Shown here piece by piece: positions 36,907 through 45,780 of a stretch of 64,000 bases of DNA. Position 1 is the stretch's first letter; every line of letters starts with the position of its first letter. The stretch comes from Stentor roeselii (Eukaryota; Ciliophora; Heterotrichea; Heterotrichida; Stentoridae): positions 99,552-163,551 of the forward strand of contig RSEH01000084.1 in assembly GCA_006503475.1 (NCBI GenBank). The letters run 5' to 3'. The notes beneath the pieces are model-generated. The model was not told the DNA's origin, did no database searches, and saw only the letters and a list, made by a program, of their open reading frames with translations. The position numbers and the translations under genes are program-made.

Positions 36907-37863
36907 TCAATAAAATCTTATATCTGAAGGGATAATTGAGTAGTCGCCTAGGCCGAAGATCCAGGAGATTTGATGAGGACTTTCAATTATGCACTTTTCT
37001 CCTATCAAAGTGATTCTTTTCACTATTTGAATCCTTCTATCACCGTAGATGTTTATTGCTTGAATCACACTATCCTTAAAAAACCCGATTTTCGATTCAA
37101 TATCTAAAACATTTTCAAGTGACTTATGAACTTTTACATTGTTTTCCGCGATTTTAAAGGCTTTTTTATGGATTTTATCACCTTCCATAATAGTCAACCT
37201 GTTTGCAACCCGTCCTCCAAGTAAGTAAGTAAGATTATTATCAAGAGTAGCAAGATGTTCCTCTATTTTTTCCATGATTCCTAGAACCCTTTCCCATAAG
37301 TCAAGAATTTCTTTGATTTTTATCGGCATTATCTGCTTCATCGGGTCACTTATCTTGATATAAGGCGGGTCACTTGTAAGTTCTTGCAGATAAGGCGTGA
37401 GAAGAACAATCAAAGAAGTGATGGTTGTCGTTATATTGCAAGATCTCACAAAAAGCACTGACAGTGACTTAACGAAAAGGTTGAAGTACTTATCGAACTC
37501 TGTGATTCGATTCAGCAAAGACTTCAGCTTTATATGAACCGCTTCGAAACCTTTGTCAAGTTCCTTGTCCCCGACTTTGGTGATATTGAAAATGTCTGAA
37601 AGTTCCTCAGGAGCCACCATCAACAAAATTCGACCGCCTTGTCTTTTCGCGATTTTTAAAGAGTTTAGGTCGTTTTGGTCTTTGATTCGAAAAGCGTTTC
37701 CAGAATTCGAAATCGAAAGAACTGAAGATTCTTTCTCGGTTCTTTGGTTTACTAGGTTGATCAGACGGTCGAAGGGGTAATCGTCGCCTTTTAACTTGAT
37801 GATTTGGCCGTTGTACATGATGCTGATGCCTTGGTTGTTGTTTTTAGTTGATAAGCAGCCCAT
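36907..37863 (-). CDS. MGC-type lipid-anchored protein with PB1-like N-terminus
   Basis: A 318-residue protein starting MGCLSTKNNN, so Gly2 myristoylation and Cys3 palmitoylation are likely. Residues 14-85 have the order of a PB1 or similar ubiquitin-fold domain ('SIMYNGQIIKLKGDDYPFDRLINLV', 'FRIKDQNDLNSLKIAKRQGGRILLMV'). Residues 100-318 are helical without catalytic motifs. Probably a membrane-bound adaptor. It ends in TGA, 29 bp before the pseudokinase/SPRY gene on the same strand, and is divergent (72 bp) from the Cys-rich gene at 37936. Confidence 0.8.
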   Translation of the reverse strand: MGCLSTKNNNQGISIMYNGQIIKLKGDDYPFDRLINLVNQRTEKESSVLSISNSGNAFRIKDQNDLNSLKIAKRQGGRILLMVAPEELSDIFNITKVGDKELDKGFEAVHIKLKSLLNRITEFDKYFNLFVKSLSVLFVRSCNITTTITSLIVLLTPYLQELTSDPPYIKISDPMKQIMPIKIKEILDLWERVLGIMEKIEEHLATLDNNLTYLLGGRVANRLTIMEGDKIHKKAFKIAENNVKVHKSLENVLDIESKIGFFKDSVIQAINIYGDRRIQIVKRITLIGEKCIIESPHQISWIFGLGDYSIIPSDIRFY

Positions 37864-37935
37864 TATTAGAATGTTCTTGAATTAAAGTTTAAACAGAATG
37901 ATTGAAGATGTTCTTGACTCAAGGTAATAATAGTA

Positions 37936-38721
37936 ATGAACGCTGAAGTCAAAGAAAAAATCAGCATACTTGAAAGTCTCTCTTCTTTTTACCTCAACAA
38001 CAACTTGTCAGTCGAAACTTTAGAAAAAAATGACTTTCTTTTAAACCTGGCTTACATAGTTAAAAATTTTTCGCTTTCAGGCTTTCCACAGACATTAAAA
38101 CTTTTTCACCAGATTTTCAATCATCAAGACTCTTACGTGACTTTAGACTGCAAGTCCCTGCACTGCATTGAATGTTACGCTTACTTCATGCATACTTATT
38201 TTTTCAGTGATACGAACAGAACATGTAGCTGCACATGTGGAAAAGTGATTTCTCCTATTATTCGTAAAAGAATCCTTGATAATCACACACGCATCATGAA
38301 CCTTCGCCGTCAATGCCATTCCTGCTTGAATCAAAAGGACTTGATGGAATTTTTCGTGATTAAAAGTCATCCTTGCTTCGTTTGCACTTCTTGCATCGTT
38401 AACCACTTCGAGTTCACCAACCCTGAAAGTCCTTGTCTTGCTTGTGGCAAGAGTTATGATGCTGAAAGTCTCTTCGCGATTCAGTCTTTTATGGCAGATA
38501 CTCAAGAAGTTGAGTTAATTCTGCAAGTCTTTGGAAAAATCTGTAAAAACTGTGGAGAGATCAAAGATCAAAGACTTTTCACGAAAATCTGTCAAAATGA
38601 ACATGAATGTTGCAGGGATTGTGGAAAAGAAATAATTAAACAGAAAGTGAGAAAATGTTTTGAATGTAAAGAAGAACTTTCGATTATAGGAGACTTTTCT
38701 AAGAGCTTTAGGATTAGTTAA
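37936..38721 (+). CDS. Cys-rich zinc-binding protein (RING-like)
   Basis: A 261-residue protein with a helical N-terminus (1-70) and then a chain of Cys pairs: 'CKSLHCIEC', 'CSCTCG', 'CHSC', 'CFVCTSC', 'SPCLACG', 'ICKNCG', 'ECCRDCG' and 'KCFECKEE'. The spacing suits several linked zinc fingers of RING, B-box or RBR type. An E3 ubiquitin ligase role is possible but no canonical C3HC4 unit can be fixed by eye. It converges on the importin-alpha-like gene with 3 bp between stops. Confidence 0.78.
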   Translation: MNAEVKEKISILESLSSFYLNNNLSVETLEKNDFLLNLAYIVKNFSLSGFPQTLKLFHQIFNHQDSYVTLDCKSLHCIECYAYFMHTYFFSDTNRTCSCTCGKVISPIIRKRILDNHTRIMNLRRQCHSCLNQKDLMEFFVIKSHPCFVCTSCIVNHFEFTNPESPCLACGKSYDAESLFAIQSFMADTQEVELILQVFGKICKNCGEIKDQRLFTKICQNEHECCRDCGKEIIKQKVRKCFECKEELSIIGDFSKSFRIS

Positions 38722-38724
38722 AAG

Positions 38725-40188
38725 TTAGTTTAGGTTAAAAGCTGAGAGAAGTTCAACTGCAAGTTGAGAGATTTCTTCGAATTTGCTGGAAACTAAGTCA
38801 GAAAGTCGACTGATCACATTGACTAGAACTTCAGGCTTTAAGACAAAGTCGTATTCAGCGAAAAAGACAAGCACATGGTAAATTGAAATCATCATATTCT
38901 TTAAAACCACTTGATCCATACTTTGAAGTCCTTCTTCCAAAACACTTAAAAGGTTTAAGTTCAAAGCTTTTACTTTAACCTCATTTTTACTTACACTCAA
39001 AAAAGTCTTCATAAAAAAACTTGCTTCTTGTTGGACTTCAACTGTTTTACTTGAAATTTTTTTAAAGATTTGTATTAAAATCTCATGTGAAACTAAAATT
39101 TCGTTTAACTCCGGAACACATGCCAAGTTTGAAAGAGAAAAAAGAACAGATTCGCTGATTTTCGGGTCTTCTGAGTCTATCAGAATGTGAAAAATTTCGA
39201 GGATCTCGAAGTTGATTAGGACAAAACTGTATTTATTATCCCCTGATGAAACATGTTTAACAAACTTCAAAACCGCATTTCGTAAAAGCGGAATATGAAT
39301 CAATTCAATAACGACTTTAATAAGATTTTCTTCGTTGATAATCTCTAAAAACTCGTCAACTTGCGCCAGGTTGTTCAGAGCAAGTATGAAGTTTTTACAA
39401 GACCCTCCTTCGAACTTGTGAATATAAAACTTGCACATGTTTACGATTTTTCTTGCTTTGATCACCTCAAGAACTATTGTGAATTTCGAGATATTAGATA
39501 GAAAGTACCCAAGAGAATCAGCAAGTGAAGGAGAAACCGTTTTTCGAAAGTCTTTTTCCATTCTTTCAACGATTTCAAAGACAGAATCGTCAATTAGAGT
39601 CTGAGCCGCTTTTTCACTTTCACTAGCGAAATTAGCAAAGCACCAAAGAATATTTTCAGTCAATCTCGTGTCTTTCGGGTCGATCACTGATAACAACCTC
39701 GGAATCAAGTCAATTTCTGAGAAGATCTTCGAAGTATTCTCATTATTCGCAATGATATTACAAATAAGCAGCACCGCATATCTAAGAGTCGATGAATTTT
39801 TATCAGGACTGACTAAAAACACAAGAGTTTCCAGCATCTTCAAGTCAATAAACATTCTGCTCAATTGAGGCTCTTTGTTAATGATAGAGTTCAAGTACTC
39901 CAGAAGAGGGTCTAAATGATTCGTGTAAGCCAAAAGCTTGCAGATGTCAATAAAGTTCAAGGCTTCAATATCTTCACCTTTCAGTTCTTTCATCTCATTC
40001 GCGAGGACTGAAGGCAGTTCTGAACTTTCACAGATATTTGGAAGAGTTTTCAGCTTTCGGTTCTGATTTGCGTATTCTTTTCGCTTCTTTTTTCGCAAGT
40101 TGACTGAAAAGTCCTCTCTTGACTTTCGTTCAGCTGAATGATTGTGATTCATGAAGTCTTCGTTTCGAAGTTCTGTTCTTTGTTTCAT
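38725..40188 (-). CDS. Importin-alpha-like armadillo protein
   Basis: A 487-residue protein. The N-terminal basic block 'RKSREDFSVNLRKKKRKE' (about 22-39) matches the importin-beta-binding (IBB) domain of importin alpha. From about 80 to 480 are armadillo repeats ('LRYAVLLICNIIANNENTSKIF', 'ENILWCFANFASES', 'DSLGYFLSNISK', 'FILALNNLAQV'). The Trp/Asn ladder that grips nuclear-localisation signals is mostly changed, so cargo choice may differ from standard importin alpha. Role: nuclear import adaptor, or a derivative. Start to start with the ACP-like gene is 32 bp, divergent. Confidence 0.82.
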   Translation of the reverse strand: MKQRTELRNEDFMNHNHSAERKSREDFSVNLRKKKRKEYANQNRKLKTLPNICESSELPSVLANEMKELKGEDIEALNFIDICKLLAYTNHLDPLLEYLNSIINKEPQLSRMFIDLKMLETLVFLVSPDKNSSTLRYAVLLICNIIANNENTSKIFSEIDLIPRLLSVIDPKDTRLTENILWCFANFASESEKAAQTLIDDSVFEIVERMEKDFRKTVSPSLADSLGYFLSNISKFTIVLEVIKARKIVNMCKFYIHKFEGGSCKNFILALNNLAQVDEFLEIINEENLIKVVIELIHIPLLRNAVLKFVKHVSSGDNKYSFVLINFEILEIFHILIDSEDPKISESVLFSLSNLACVPELNEILVSHEILIQIFKKISSKTVEVQQEASFFMKTFLSVSKNEVKVKALNLNLLSVLEEGLQSMDQVVLKNMMISIYHVLVFFAEYDFVLKPEVLVNVISRLSDLVSSKFEEISQLAVELLSAFNLN

Positions 40189-40220
40189 GATTTGGATATT
40201 ATAAATCTTAGTTCATATAA

Positions 40221-40511
40221 ATGTGGAATGCACTTTGGTCTAGTAGAAAAGCTTTTGGATTGAGAAGGGTTTCTCATGTGGATCAATGGGTCAAAAAGGC
40301 CATTTTGCAGCAGTCGAGCTTTGTGCTTCAGAAAAGAATTGGTGAGACCTGGGAGGAATGTTCGAAAGAAATGGAAAATAATCAGTTGTTGATGGTTTCA
40401 GCTGGCATTGAAGAACGATTTGAAATAAAGATCACTGAGAATGAGTTCAAGAAGATTAAAAATTTGGATGACTTAAATTTGATGGTTGTTAGTAAATTAT
40501 CAAAAGTTTAA
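40221..40511 (+). CDS. Acyl-carrier-protein-like small protein, carrier serine absent
   Basis: A 96-residue protein. The N-terminal ~20 residues (MWNALWSSRKAFGLRRVSH) look like a mitochondrial presequence. The C-terminal half, 'GIEERFEIKITENEFKKIKNLDDL', parallels helix II-III of mitochondrial ACP ('MEDEFGFEIPDIDAEK'). The DSL motif that carries phosphopantetheine just before it is replaced by 'EMENNQLLMVS'. It may be a structural ACP relative in a respiratory or Fe-S complex. The homology is suggestive, not proven. Confidence 0.6.
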   Translation: MWNALWSSRKAFGLRRVSHVDQWVKKAILQQSSFVLQKRIGETWEECSKEMENNQLLMVSAGIEERFEIKITENEFKKIKNLDDLNLMVVSKLSKV

Positions 40512-40551
40512 GGATAAAGAAAAGGTTTACTTATTGCAAGTAATTAAATAA

Positions 40552-41193
40552 TCACTCCTTCCGATTTTTAAAGCTCTTAAACAAAAAACCATGCTTCGGC
40601 TCGTACTCCGGCTGGAACTCATGAATCTTAAAGAAAGTCTTCCTCGGCGTATAAGCCTCAAACGAGTGCACTTTATTAGTATTCAAAAGTGAGCTATTTA
40701 AAGCACTTTCATATCTCGACTCTCCAACAGTCTCCTCAACTATTCCCTTCCTATCAAGTTGCTTATCAAAAGCAATTCCTGGAAGTCTTCTGGGACTATC
40801 AATCGATTCACCTTGTTGAAAACTCGAATAATCTTCAATCTTTCCAAATAAATCTCGAATTTTTTCTTTCCCGAAAACTGCTGTAGGAGGTTTTTTGTGA
40901 ATTAAAGAATAACTCGGTTTATATCGATTTGGAGGAGGCGATTCAGAGTTGTCCTGTTCTTTTCTAGAAATCGCTTTAAAAGAGTAACTTCCTGTTGAAC
41001 TTTTGCAGCTTTTTGACTTTTTTTTCTTCATCTTGGGAAGACGAGGTTTGAAATCTGGAAGAGGATCGGTGAAGGTTTTAGGGTTTATCATTTTTTTCAC
41101 TGCTTTTAGAAAATATTGGTTTTTCCTTGATGCGATTATTCCTGCTTTGGAGATCATTGGCTTCATGTACTCGCCTAACTCGAAACTTTTCAT
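40552..41193 (-). CDS. Unknown basic protein
   Basis: A 213-residue Lys/Ser/Pro-rich, mostly disordered protein. It starts with an amphipathic helix (MKSFELGEYMKPMISKAG), then a basic cluster 'LPKMKKKKSKSCKSS', and ends in aromatic-basic segments ('KTFFKIHEFQPEYEPKHGFLFKSF'). No domain recognised. It is divergent from the IQ-motif gene with 8 bp between the two ATGs. Its length and clean frame support a real gene. Confidence 0.7.
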   Translation of the reverse strand: MKSFELGEYMKPMISKAGIIASRKNQYFLKAVKKMINPKTFTDPLPDFKPRLPKMKKKKSKSCKSSTGSYSFKAISRKEQDNSESPPPNRYKPSYSLIHKKPPTAVFGKEKIRDLFGKIEDYSSFQQGESIDSPRRLPGIAFDKQLDRKGIVEETVGESRYESALNSSLLNTNKVHSFEAYTPRKTFFKIHEFQPEYEPKHGFLFKSFKNRKE

Positions 41194-41201
41194 GTATAAA
41201 T
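41194..41201. promoter_or_regulatory. 8-bp divergent start-to-start spacer
   Basis: GTATAAAT separates two opposed ATGs (41193 minus, 41202 plus). A TATA-like string is the only content. A shared-promoter role is inference; alternatively both promoters lie inside the opposite coding regions. Confidence 0.3.
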
Positions 41202-42182
41202 ATGGAAACTGCTGTCGTCAAGATTCAGTCTCTGGTTAGGGGACATAATGTTAGGAAACATTGCAAGGACTGGAAAAAAGATTTGGATGGTGATGGTTGG
41301 AAGTTTTATTTTAGGGGATGTCTTTATAAAAATTTTACCTTTGGAATTGTTGATGATTATTTTCAGGGAATTTCGAAAAGTCCTGTGAGAAATAGTGTTA
41401 GAGAAATTGTGCCGAAACCTTACAACTCAGTGCACATCCAATCTCTCCATTCCCAAGTATACCCTGCCCTAAAAAAGCCATTACTCTCCATATTCCAACA
41501 CGAATCAACTCCAATAGATCTAAAGCCGATTCACCCAAATGTAAGTTCTCCACTTCGATCAGTGAAACAATCAGTTTCAAAGCCCGTTCATTTTTCAATC
41601 TCTCCTCAAAAATCCCCTCGTCAATCTTCCAAAAGTGTAGTAACCCTCTTCAAATACTCATTATCCCCAAGCACAAAGCCAGTAGTCCCTCTGCAGTTGA
41701 TAACCTCAAAGCCAGGAAGAAGAGCAAAGTTCTTAAAGCAAATAATTGAAGTGACTTCTAAGTTCCAACAAGAAGATCCGAAATCATCGAGACCAATTAC
41801 TTATCATTCTGTGAAGAAACCAGAAAAGCCAGAGATGAGAAAATCTGTAACAGCGAGAAGCAAGTTTGTATCATTGGACAAGTACATGATAATGACTCCT
41901 GATGCTTCTTCGAGAGTTACGCATAAAAAGTCTGTAAATGACCCTGAATCTGGGGTTGTGAGTACTCAGCATCAGTCTGAGTATAACAGAGCTTTGGTTA
42001 AACTTACTAGCCCTTATCAGAGTGTATGGCCTCAGAAGCTTCTGCTGCAGTATTACAACATGAAACTCTGTCCCACCGGAAATCCTGGAACAAAAAGGTT
42101 TAAATTAGTCAAGGTTCATGGTAAGAGGAAAAAAAGTAAGGCTAGTGCAGAGCTGTTTGATCAGTACTTAAAGTTTTATTAA
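41202..42182 (+). CDS. IQ-motif protein, otherwise unknown
   Basis: A 326-residue protein starting METAVVKIQSLVRGHNVRKH, which contains an IQ motif (IQxxxRGxxxR) at about residues 7-18, a calmodulin or myosin-light-chain binding site. The longer frame opens with TTG at 41127 and would overlap the opposite gene, so the ATG at 41202 is preferred. The rest is basic, Ser/Pro-rich and probably disordered, with a conserved-looking C-terminus 'YQSVWPQKLLLQYYNMKLCP' and 'KSKASAELFDQYLKFY'. Likely a cytoskeletal or ciliary calmodulin-binding protein. Confidence 0.76.
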   Translation: METAVVKIQSLVRGHNVRKHCKDWKKDLDGDGWKFYFRGCLYKNFTFGIVDDYFQGISKSPVRNSVREIVPKPYNSVHIQSLHSQVYPALKKPLLSIFQHESTPIDLKPIHPNVSSPLRSVKQSVSKPVHFSISPQKSPRQSSKSVVTLFKYSLSPSTKPVVPLQLITSKPGRRAKFLKQIIEVTSKFQQEDPKSSRPITYHSVKKPEKPEMRKSVTARSKFVSLDKYMIMTPDASSRVTHKKSVNDPESGVVSTQHQSEYNRALVKLTSPYQSVWPQKLLLQYYNMKLCPTGNPGTKRFKLVKVHGKRKKSKASAELFDQYLKFY

Positions 42183-42309
42183 TGACAGTCACTGTCTTTT
42201 GAATAGTTAGCATAGGGTATCTTTGAGGTTTCTGATATTATTTCAAATTTTGAAAGGAATTACGAGGAGGTGCGAAATGACTGAAATATTAAGACTTATC
42301 GAGAAATAG

Positions 42310-42492
42310 TTAAAAAACAATGACTTTTAAATTATTCTTATAATACTCTTTCTGGCTGTTTTCTTGACTGCCCTGGCCATCAGTACCTTTACACTTTTCC
42401 TTATATTCTTTCGGAATACCTTCATCCTCATCAATCAACACAAACTCTTTCTTACTAATATACTTGATGCTTCCACAGCACTTAGATCCCAT
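42310..42492 (-). CDS. Tiny MGSKCC lipid-anchored protein
   Basis: A 60-residue protein beginning MGSKCCGS. Gly2 is a good myristoylation site and Cys5/Cys6 are palmitoylation candidates. The remainder is charged, with 'KEYKEK' in the middle and the tail 'NNLKVIVF'. It shares the start and tail pattern with the 65-residue protein at 43813-44010, and each follows a sterol-oxidase-like gene on the same strand. Function unknown; membrane-peripheral location is inferred. Confidence 0.68.
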   Translation of the reverse strand: MGSKCCGSIKYISKKEFVLIDEDEGIPKEYKEKCKGTDGQGSQENSQKEYYKNNLKVIVF

Positions 42493-42527
42493 ATTAACAA
42501 TAATATCTTACTATTCTAACAGGCCTA

Positions 42528-43487
42528 CTAAGCCGATTTTTCACTTTTCGCGAGATATCTCCAGTAATGTTTATTCGTCTGACACAAAGTATCCCAATAC
42601 GTGAAGAAGCTTCCAAAGTTTCCAACATTACTCGAATGATGAAAGTTGTGATAATTTGCACTTCCAGACAAGGGCAATAATCTAAAAGGGCTCCAAGAGA
42701 ACTCATATCCGCAATGTCCATCCGTAGTTTCAAGTATTCTAAAGAAGATCCACAAGTACCAAGTCATAATATGACAACGTCCACCGAGTAAAGTTGCTCC
42801 AAGTCCCGTGGGCAACATATTTCCAAAGACAAACTCAAGAGGATGAGCGTATTCAGCAGCTAATCCAATGGAAGTGCTGTACTCGTGATGCTGCTTGTGA
42901 ATCCTCTTGTAAAAAAAAGGCGTGTGAAGCAGCCGGTGTGTCCAATAAAACACGCAGTCTTCGACCACCATGAAAAAAATCACCTGCCAGACCACCTCGA
43001 ATGGCTCAGGGTAGAAAATCGGACTTGTGTTGATTTCGCAAAGGCCCGCCAGGACTGGAAGAAGGGAAAATAAAGGCATAAGGACCAGGTTGTTTAAGCT
43101 TAAAGTGAATAAAGTTCGTTTTAGCTGCTTTTTAAAGGACTCAGGATCCTTTTCCCATGGCCATGGGTCGCTCGAGATTCGGTAACGTTCAAAAAATTCA
43201 AATTTGCTGTGATAGATCAGGTACATTATCAGGTTGCTTATCAGAAGAGTTGATGTGTGAAGAAGAAAGGTTCCGAATGTGTACATCAGAAGGATACTGT
43301 CGTAGGGAAGGTAGGAATATAATGGTTTCAATGCACCGGGAAGAAGAAACATGTAGGAGTAAGTCATTAATGAAGCGGTTAGCAACCCGTAACCTTTACG
43401 TACGTATCGGACTTCCTCGTTTTCGAGAAGGTCGATGAAACTGTCGATTTCACTGTTTGTACCCGTTGAGGCAAAAGAATTTGGCAT
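42528..43487 (-). CDS. Sterol desaturase / fatty-acid hydroxylase superfamily protein (copy 1)
   Basis: A 319-residue multipass protein with the di-iron His boxes of the ERG25/SC4MOL (C-4 sterol methyl oxidase) family: 'HRLLH' (HxxxH), 'HKQHH' (HxxHH), and 'HCGYEF...NYHNFHH' near the C-terminus. Membrane segments occupy about 50-75, 90-115, 145-170 and 180-200. Such enzymes use oxygen and electrons from cytochrome b5 in the ER. The true substrate could be a sterol or tetrahymanol-like lipid. About half-identical by eye to the copy at 44258. Confidence 0.93.
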   Translation of the reverse strand: MPNSFASTGTNSEIDSFIDLLENEEVRYVRKGYGLLTASLMTYSYMFLLPGALKPLYSYLPYDSILLMYTFGTFLLHTSTLLISNLIMYLIYHSKFEFFERYRISSDPWPWEKDPESFKKQLKRTLFTLSLNNLVLMPLFSLLPVLAGLCEINTSPIFYPEPFEVVWQVIFFMVVEDCVFYWTHRLLHTPFFYKRIHKQHHEYSTSIGLAAEYAHPLEFVFGNMLPTGLGATLLGGRCHIMTWYLWIFFRILETTDGHCGYEFSWSPFRLLPLSGSANYHNFHHSSNVGNFGSFFTYWDTLCQTNKHYWRYLAKSEKSA

Positions 43488-43812
43488 CTGATCAGAAAAG
43501 TATTTCCATATTTGACTAATTCCTTGTGATTCTATATAGAATGACTAAATAACTTAACAGATAAACAAAGTTTAAGAATAGTTTTGGAAAAACCAATATC
43601 AGGTGAATATGAATTTTAGATAATTTGAGTAAGTTGAAAGACTCTGAATTTTTTGGGTTATTATAAAATTTAGGTGGATAAAAATTTGAGTTTACTTAGA
43701 AAGAAACTGAGATTCAAAGAGCTAAGTAGAATGAAATAATGGTAAATGAATATTATTGTTGATTAATTCAACCAGGATTTAGTTAAGATATTAAAGATAT
43801 GCTATTTCTTTG
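43488..43812. other. AT-rich intergenic region
   Basis: About 325 bp between the start of desaturase copy 1 and the stop of the MGAACC gene upstream. No open frame, RNA or repeat recognised. Confidence 0.5.
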
Positions 43813-44010
43813 TTAAAATATAACTACTTTAACTTGGCCTTTCTGGATTTCTTTATATGTTGAATTTTCGATTCTTTTTTCTGAAATTTTTGCTAAGTTC
43901 GCTATCACCTTGGATTTGTATTCTTCTGAAAGGGTTTCATCATCAAGAGGGTCTTTAGTCAATTCTTGATCGTAATTCCTCTCATTGGTATTGCAACACG
44001 CTGCACCCAT
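43813..44010 (-). CDS. Tiny MGAACC lipid-anchored protein
   Basis: A 65-residue protein starting MGAACCNTNERN. The longer frame starts with TTG two codons earlier, so the ATG before Gly-Ala-Ala-Cys-Cys is taken because it exposes Gly2 for myristoylation. Shared with the protein at 42310: MGxxCC start, a central 'EEYKSK', a 'TYKEI' segment and the tail 'GQVKVVIF'. It follows desaturase copy 2 on the same strand. Unknown function, probably a membrane-tethered peptide. Confidence 0.68.
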   Translation of the reverse strand: MGAACCNTNERNYDQELTKDPLDDETLSEEYKSKVIANLAKISEKRIENSTYKEIQKGQVKVVIF

Positions 44011-44257
44011 TTGCAAAATTTAAATTATAATTGTACAATATCCATAGAAAGATCAATCTATTCTAATAATTTGATAGAATTAACCAAATTTCCTTTTAAA
44101 ACATGAAAAATCTGTTAAAAATCCACTTTACAATGAAAACAAATGCTTAAATCCATTAAAAATAAATCTTTCTTCCCATCAGAAACTGAATAAAAATCAT
44201 TTTCTCTTCCAACCCTAAAAATTTTCATTATAATTTTCATAAATATTTCTAATCTAT

Positions 44258-45196
44258 CTAAGTTATTTTTTGTTTCTTTTCAAAATACCTCCAATAATGT
44301 TCATTAGTACCGCATATGGTATCCCAATACGTGAAATAACTAGCAAAGTTTCCCACATTATGAGAATGATGAAAATCATGATAATCCGCTCCTCCTGAAA
44401 AAGGAAGCAACCTGAAAGGACTCCAAGGAAAGTCATACCCTGAATGAGCATCAGCAGGTTCAATAGTTTGAAAAGCGATCCACAAATAAAAAGTGACAAT
44501 ATGACATTTAAATCCTAATAACATCGGACCTAGTCCAGTTTGAATGCAATTACTTAAAAGGTGCTCAGCAGGTGTAAAGTACTCAGCAGCAATACTAACA
44601 GAAACAACAAATTCATGATGAACCTTATGAGACTTTTTATAAAAGTAAGGGGAATGCATCAGTCGGTGACTCCAGTAGTTGTAAGTATCAGCGATCATCA
44701 TGCAAAAAATCAGCTGCCAGGTCAACTCCCACTGATCAGGGAATTTTTCAGGACTTACTTGAACTTCTGACCCAAAGAGTGCCAGGAGAAGGAGACTGAA
44801 AACTGGAGAAACTATCAGACCGTTTATTGCTAGTTGTTTTAGAGTCTTTAGGAGTAATGCTCGGAATTCTGAAGGGTTTTTTTCCCAGGGCCAAGGGTCT
44901 TGTGAAATGCGGAATTGCTCGAAGTAACTGAATTTTGAAATGTAGAGAAGATAGATCAGTAAGTTGCAGGATAGTTTTAGAGAAATGTTTACTATTATTA
45001 CTCCTATTCCTTGTATCAGGATTAGGTTTGTGTATGGGAGATAAGGGTAGAATTGCTTTAGCAGATTTGGAGTAGAGATCAGAACGTAGGCCAATAGGAT
45101 TCCGATTAGAAGGTTTAGACCTTTTTGTTGGTATCTTGAAATTTCATGATTTATGATCAGCTTGAGTTTATTTGAGTTTAGGTGAAAAGATTCCAT
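44258..45196 (-). CDS. Sterol desaturase / fatty-acid hydroxylase superfamily protein (copy 2)
   Basis: A 312-residue paralogue of the gene at 42528, with the same His boxes: 'HRLMH', 'HKVHH' and 'HSGYDF...DYHDFHHSHN'. It shares 'DPWPWEK' in the cytosolic loop and 'SPFRLLPFSGGADYH' near the C-terminus. Its N-terminus is shorter and membrane segments are conserved. It probably acts on a sterol-like lipid in the ER, as copy 1 does. The shared gene order with the tiny MGxxCC genes points to duplication of a two-gene unit. Confidence 0.93.
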   Translation of the reverse strand: MESFHLNSNKLKLIINHEISRYQQKGLNLLIGILLAYVLISTPNLLKQFYPYLPYTNLILIQGIGVIIVNISLKLSCNLLIYLLYISKFSYFEQFRISQDPWPWEKNPSEFRALLLKTLKQLAINGLIVSPVFSLLLLALFGSEVQVSPEKFPDQWELTWQLIFCMMIADTYNYWSHRLMHSPYFYKKSHKVHHEFVVSVSIAAEYFTPAEHLLSNCIQTGLGPMLLGFKCHIVTFYLWIAFQTIEPADAHSGYDFPWSPFRLLPFSGGADYHDFHHSHNVGNFASYFTYWDTICGTNEHYWRYFEKKQKIT

Positions 45197-45780
45197 TTAT
45201 AGAAGCTGAATGATGATATCATTGATGTATGATAAAATTTTAGTATTTGGCATCTGGGAAAACCTTGGAATTTTTCATTTTTTGTTTTAAATTATTTAGT
45301 TTTGGTTTGAAGAATGGCATAAATAGGTTGAGGATGGTTATTTTATTAAGTAGAAGGAAGTGGAAGGTGATTGATTTAACTTTTCAGTATCATGAACTTT
45401 TAAAACATTTACCTGCTCATGAAAGTTCTTTAATAAATTTCAATATAGATAATAAAGTTTTTCAACTTATAAAATTTACAGACAATGAAGCATGATTTTT
45501 TTAAGAAAAAATTAGGTTTTAGATTGTTTTTATATGAATATCATAAATATCTTTGCGCTCTTCTTTTTTATCATATAGAATGATTCGAATAAAGTATAAA
45601 AGATTGTTGGAAAAATTGTAAAATAAACCATAACAATTAATTTGTGCTAACGGTTGAATTTTAAACAATATTCACATTTCCTCCAAGACCCATTAAATCC
45701 ATTCTCTCATACTCCACCAAAGCACCTCAAAAATAAATCCAAATTCAATTAAATCATTTCAATAAATTACCTCAATTAAT
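45197..45780. other. AT-rich intergenic region
   Basis: About 580 bp. Apart from a doubtful 53-codon frame (45334-45495, plus strand) nothing is recognised. C-rich sequence at 45670-45780 resembles the 3' flank style seen beside other minus-strand genes. Confidence 0.45.
45334..45495 (+). CDS. Doubtful 53-residue ORF
   Basis: The frame from ATG 45334 (MVILLSRRKWKV...) to TGA reads fairly protein-like, with a segment 'LTFQYHELLKHLPAH'. It has no homology that I recognise. It could be a small gene or a leftover fragment; the longer frame from 45247 begins with TTG. Confidence 0.25.
   Translation: MVILLSRRKWKVIDLTFQYHELLKHLPAHESSLINFNIDNKVFQLIKFTDNEA

Noticed and set aside
36878-36910. Longer N-termini beginning with TTG for the SPRY, actin, POC5, IQ and MGAACC genes
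   Set aside because: Each has an in-frame ATG that fits family length or exposes a lipidation signal; non-ATG starts are not expected in a ciliate nuclear gene.
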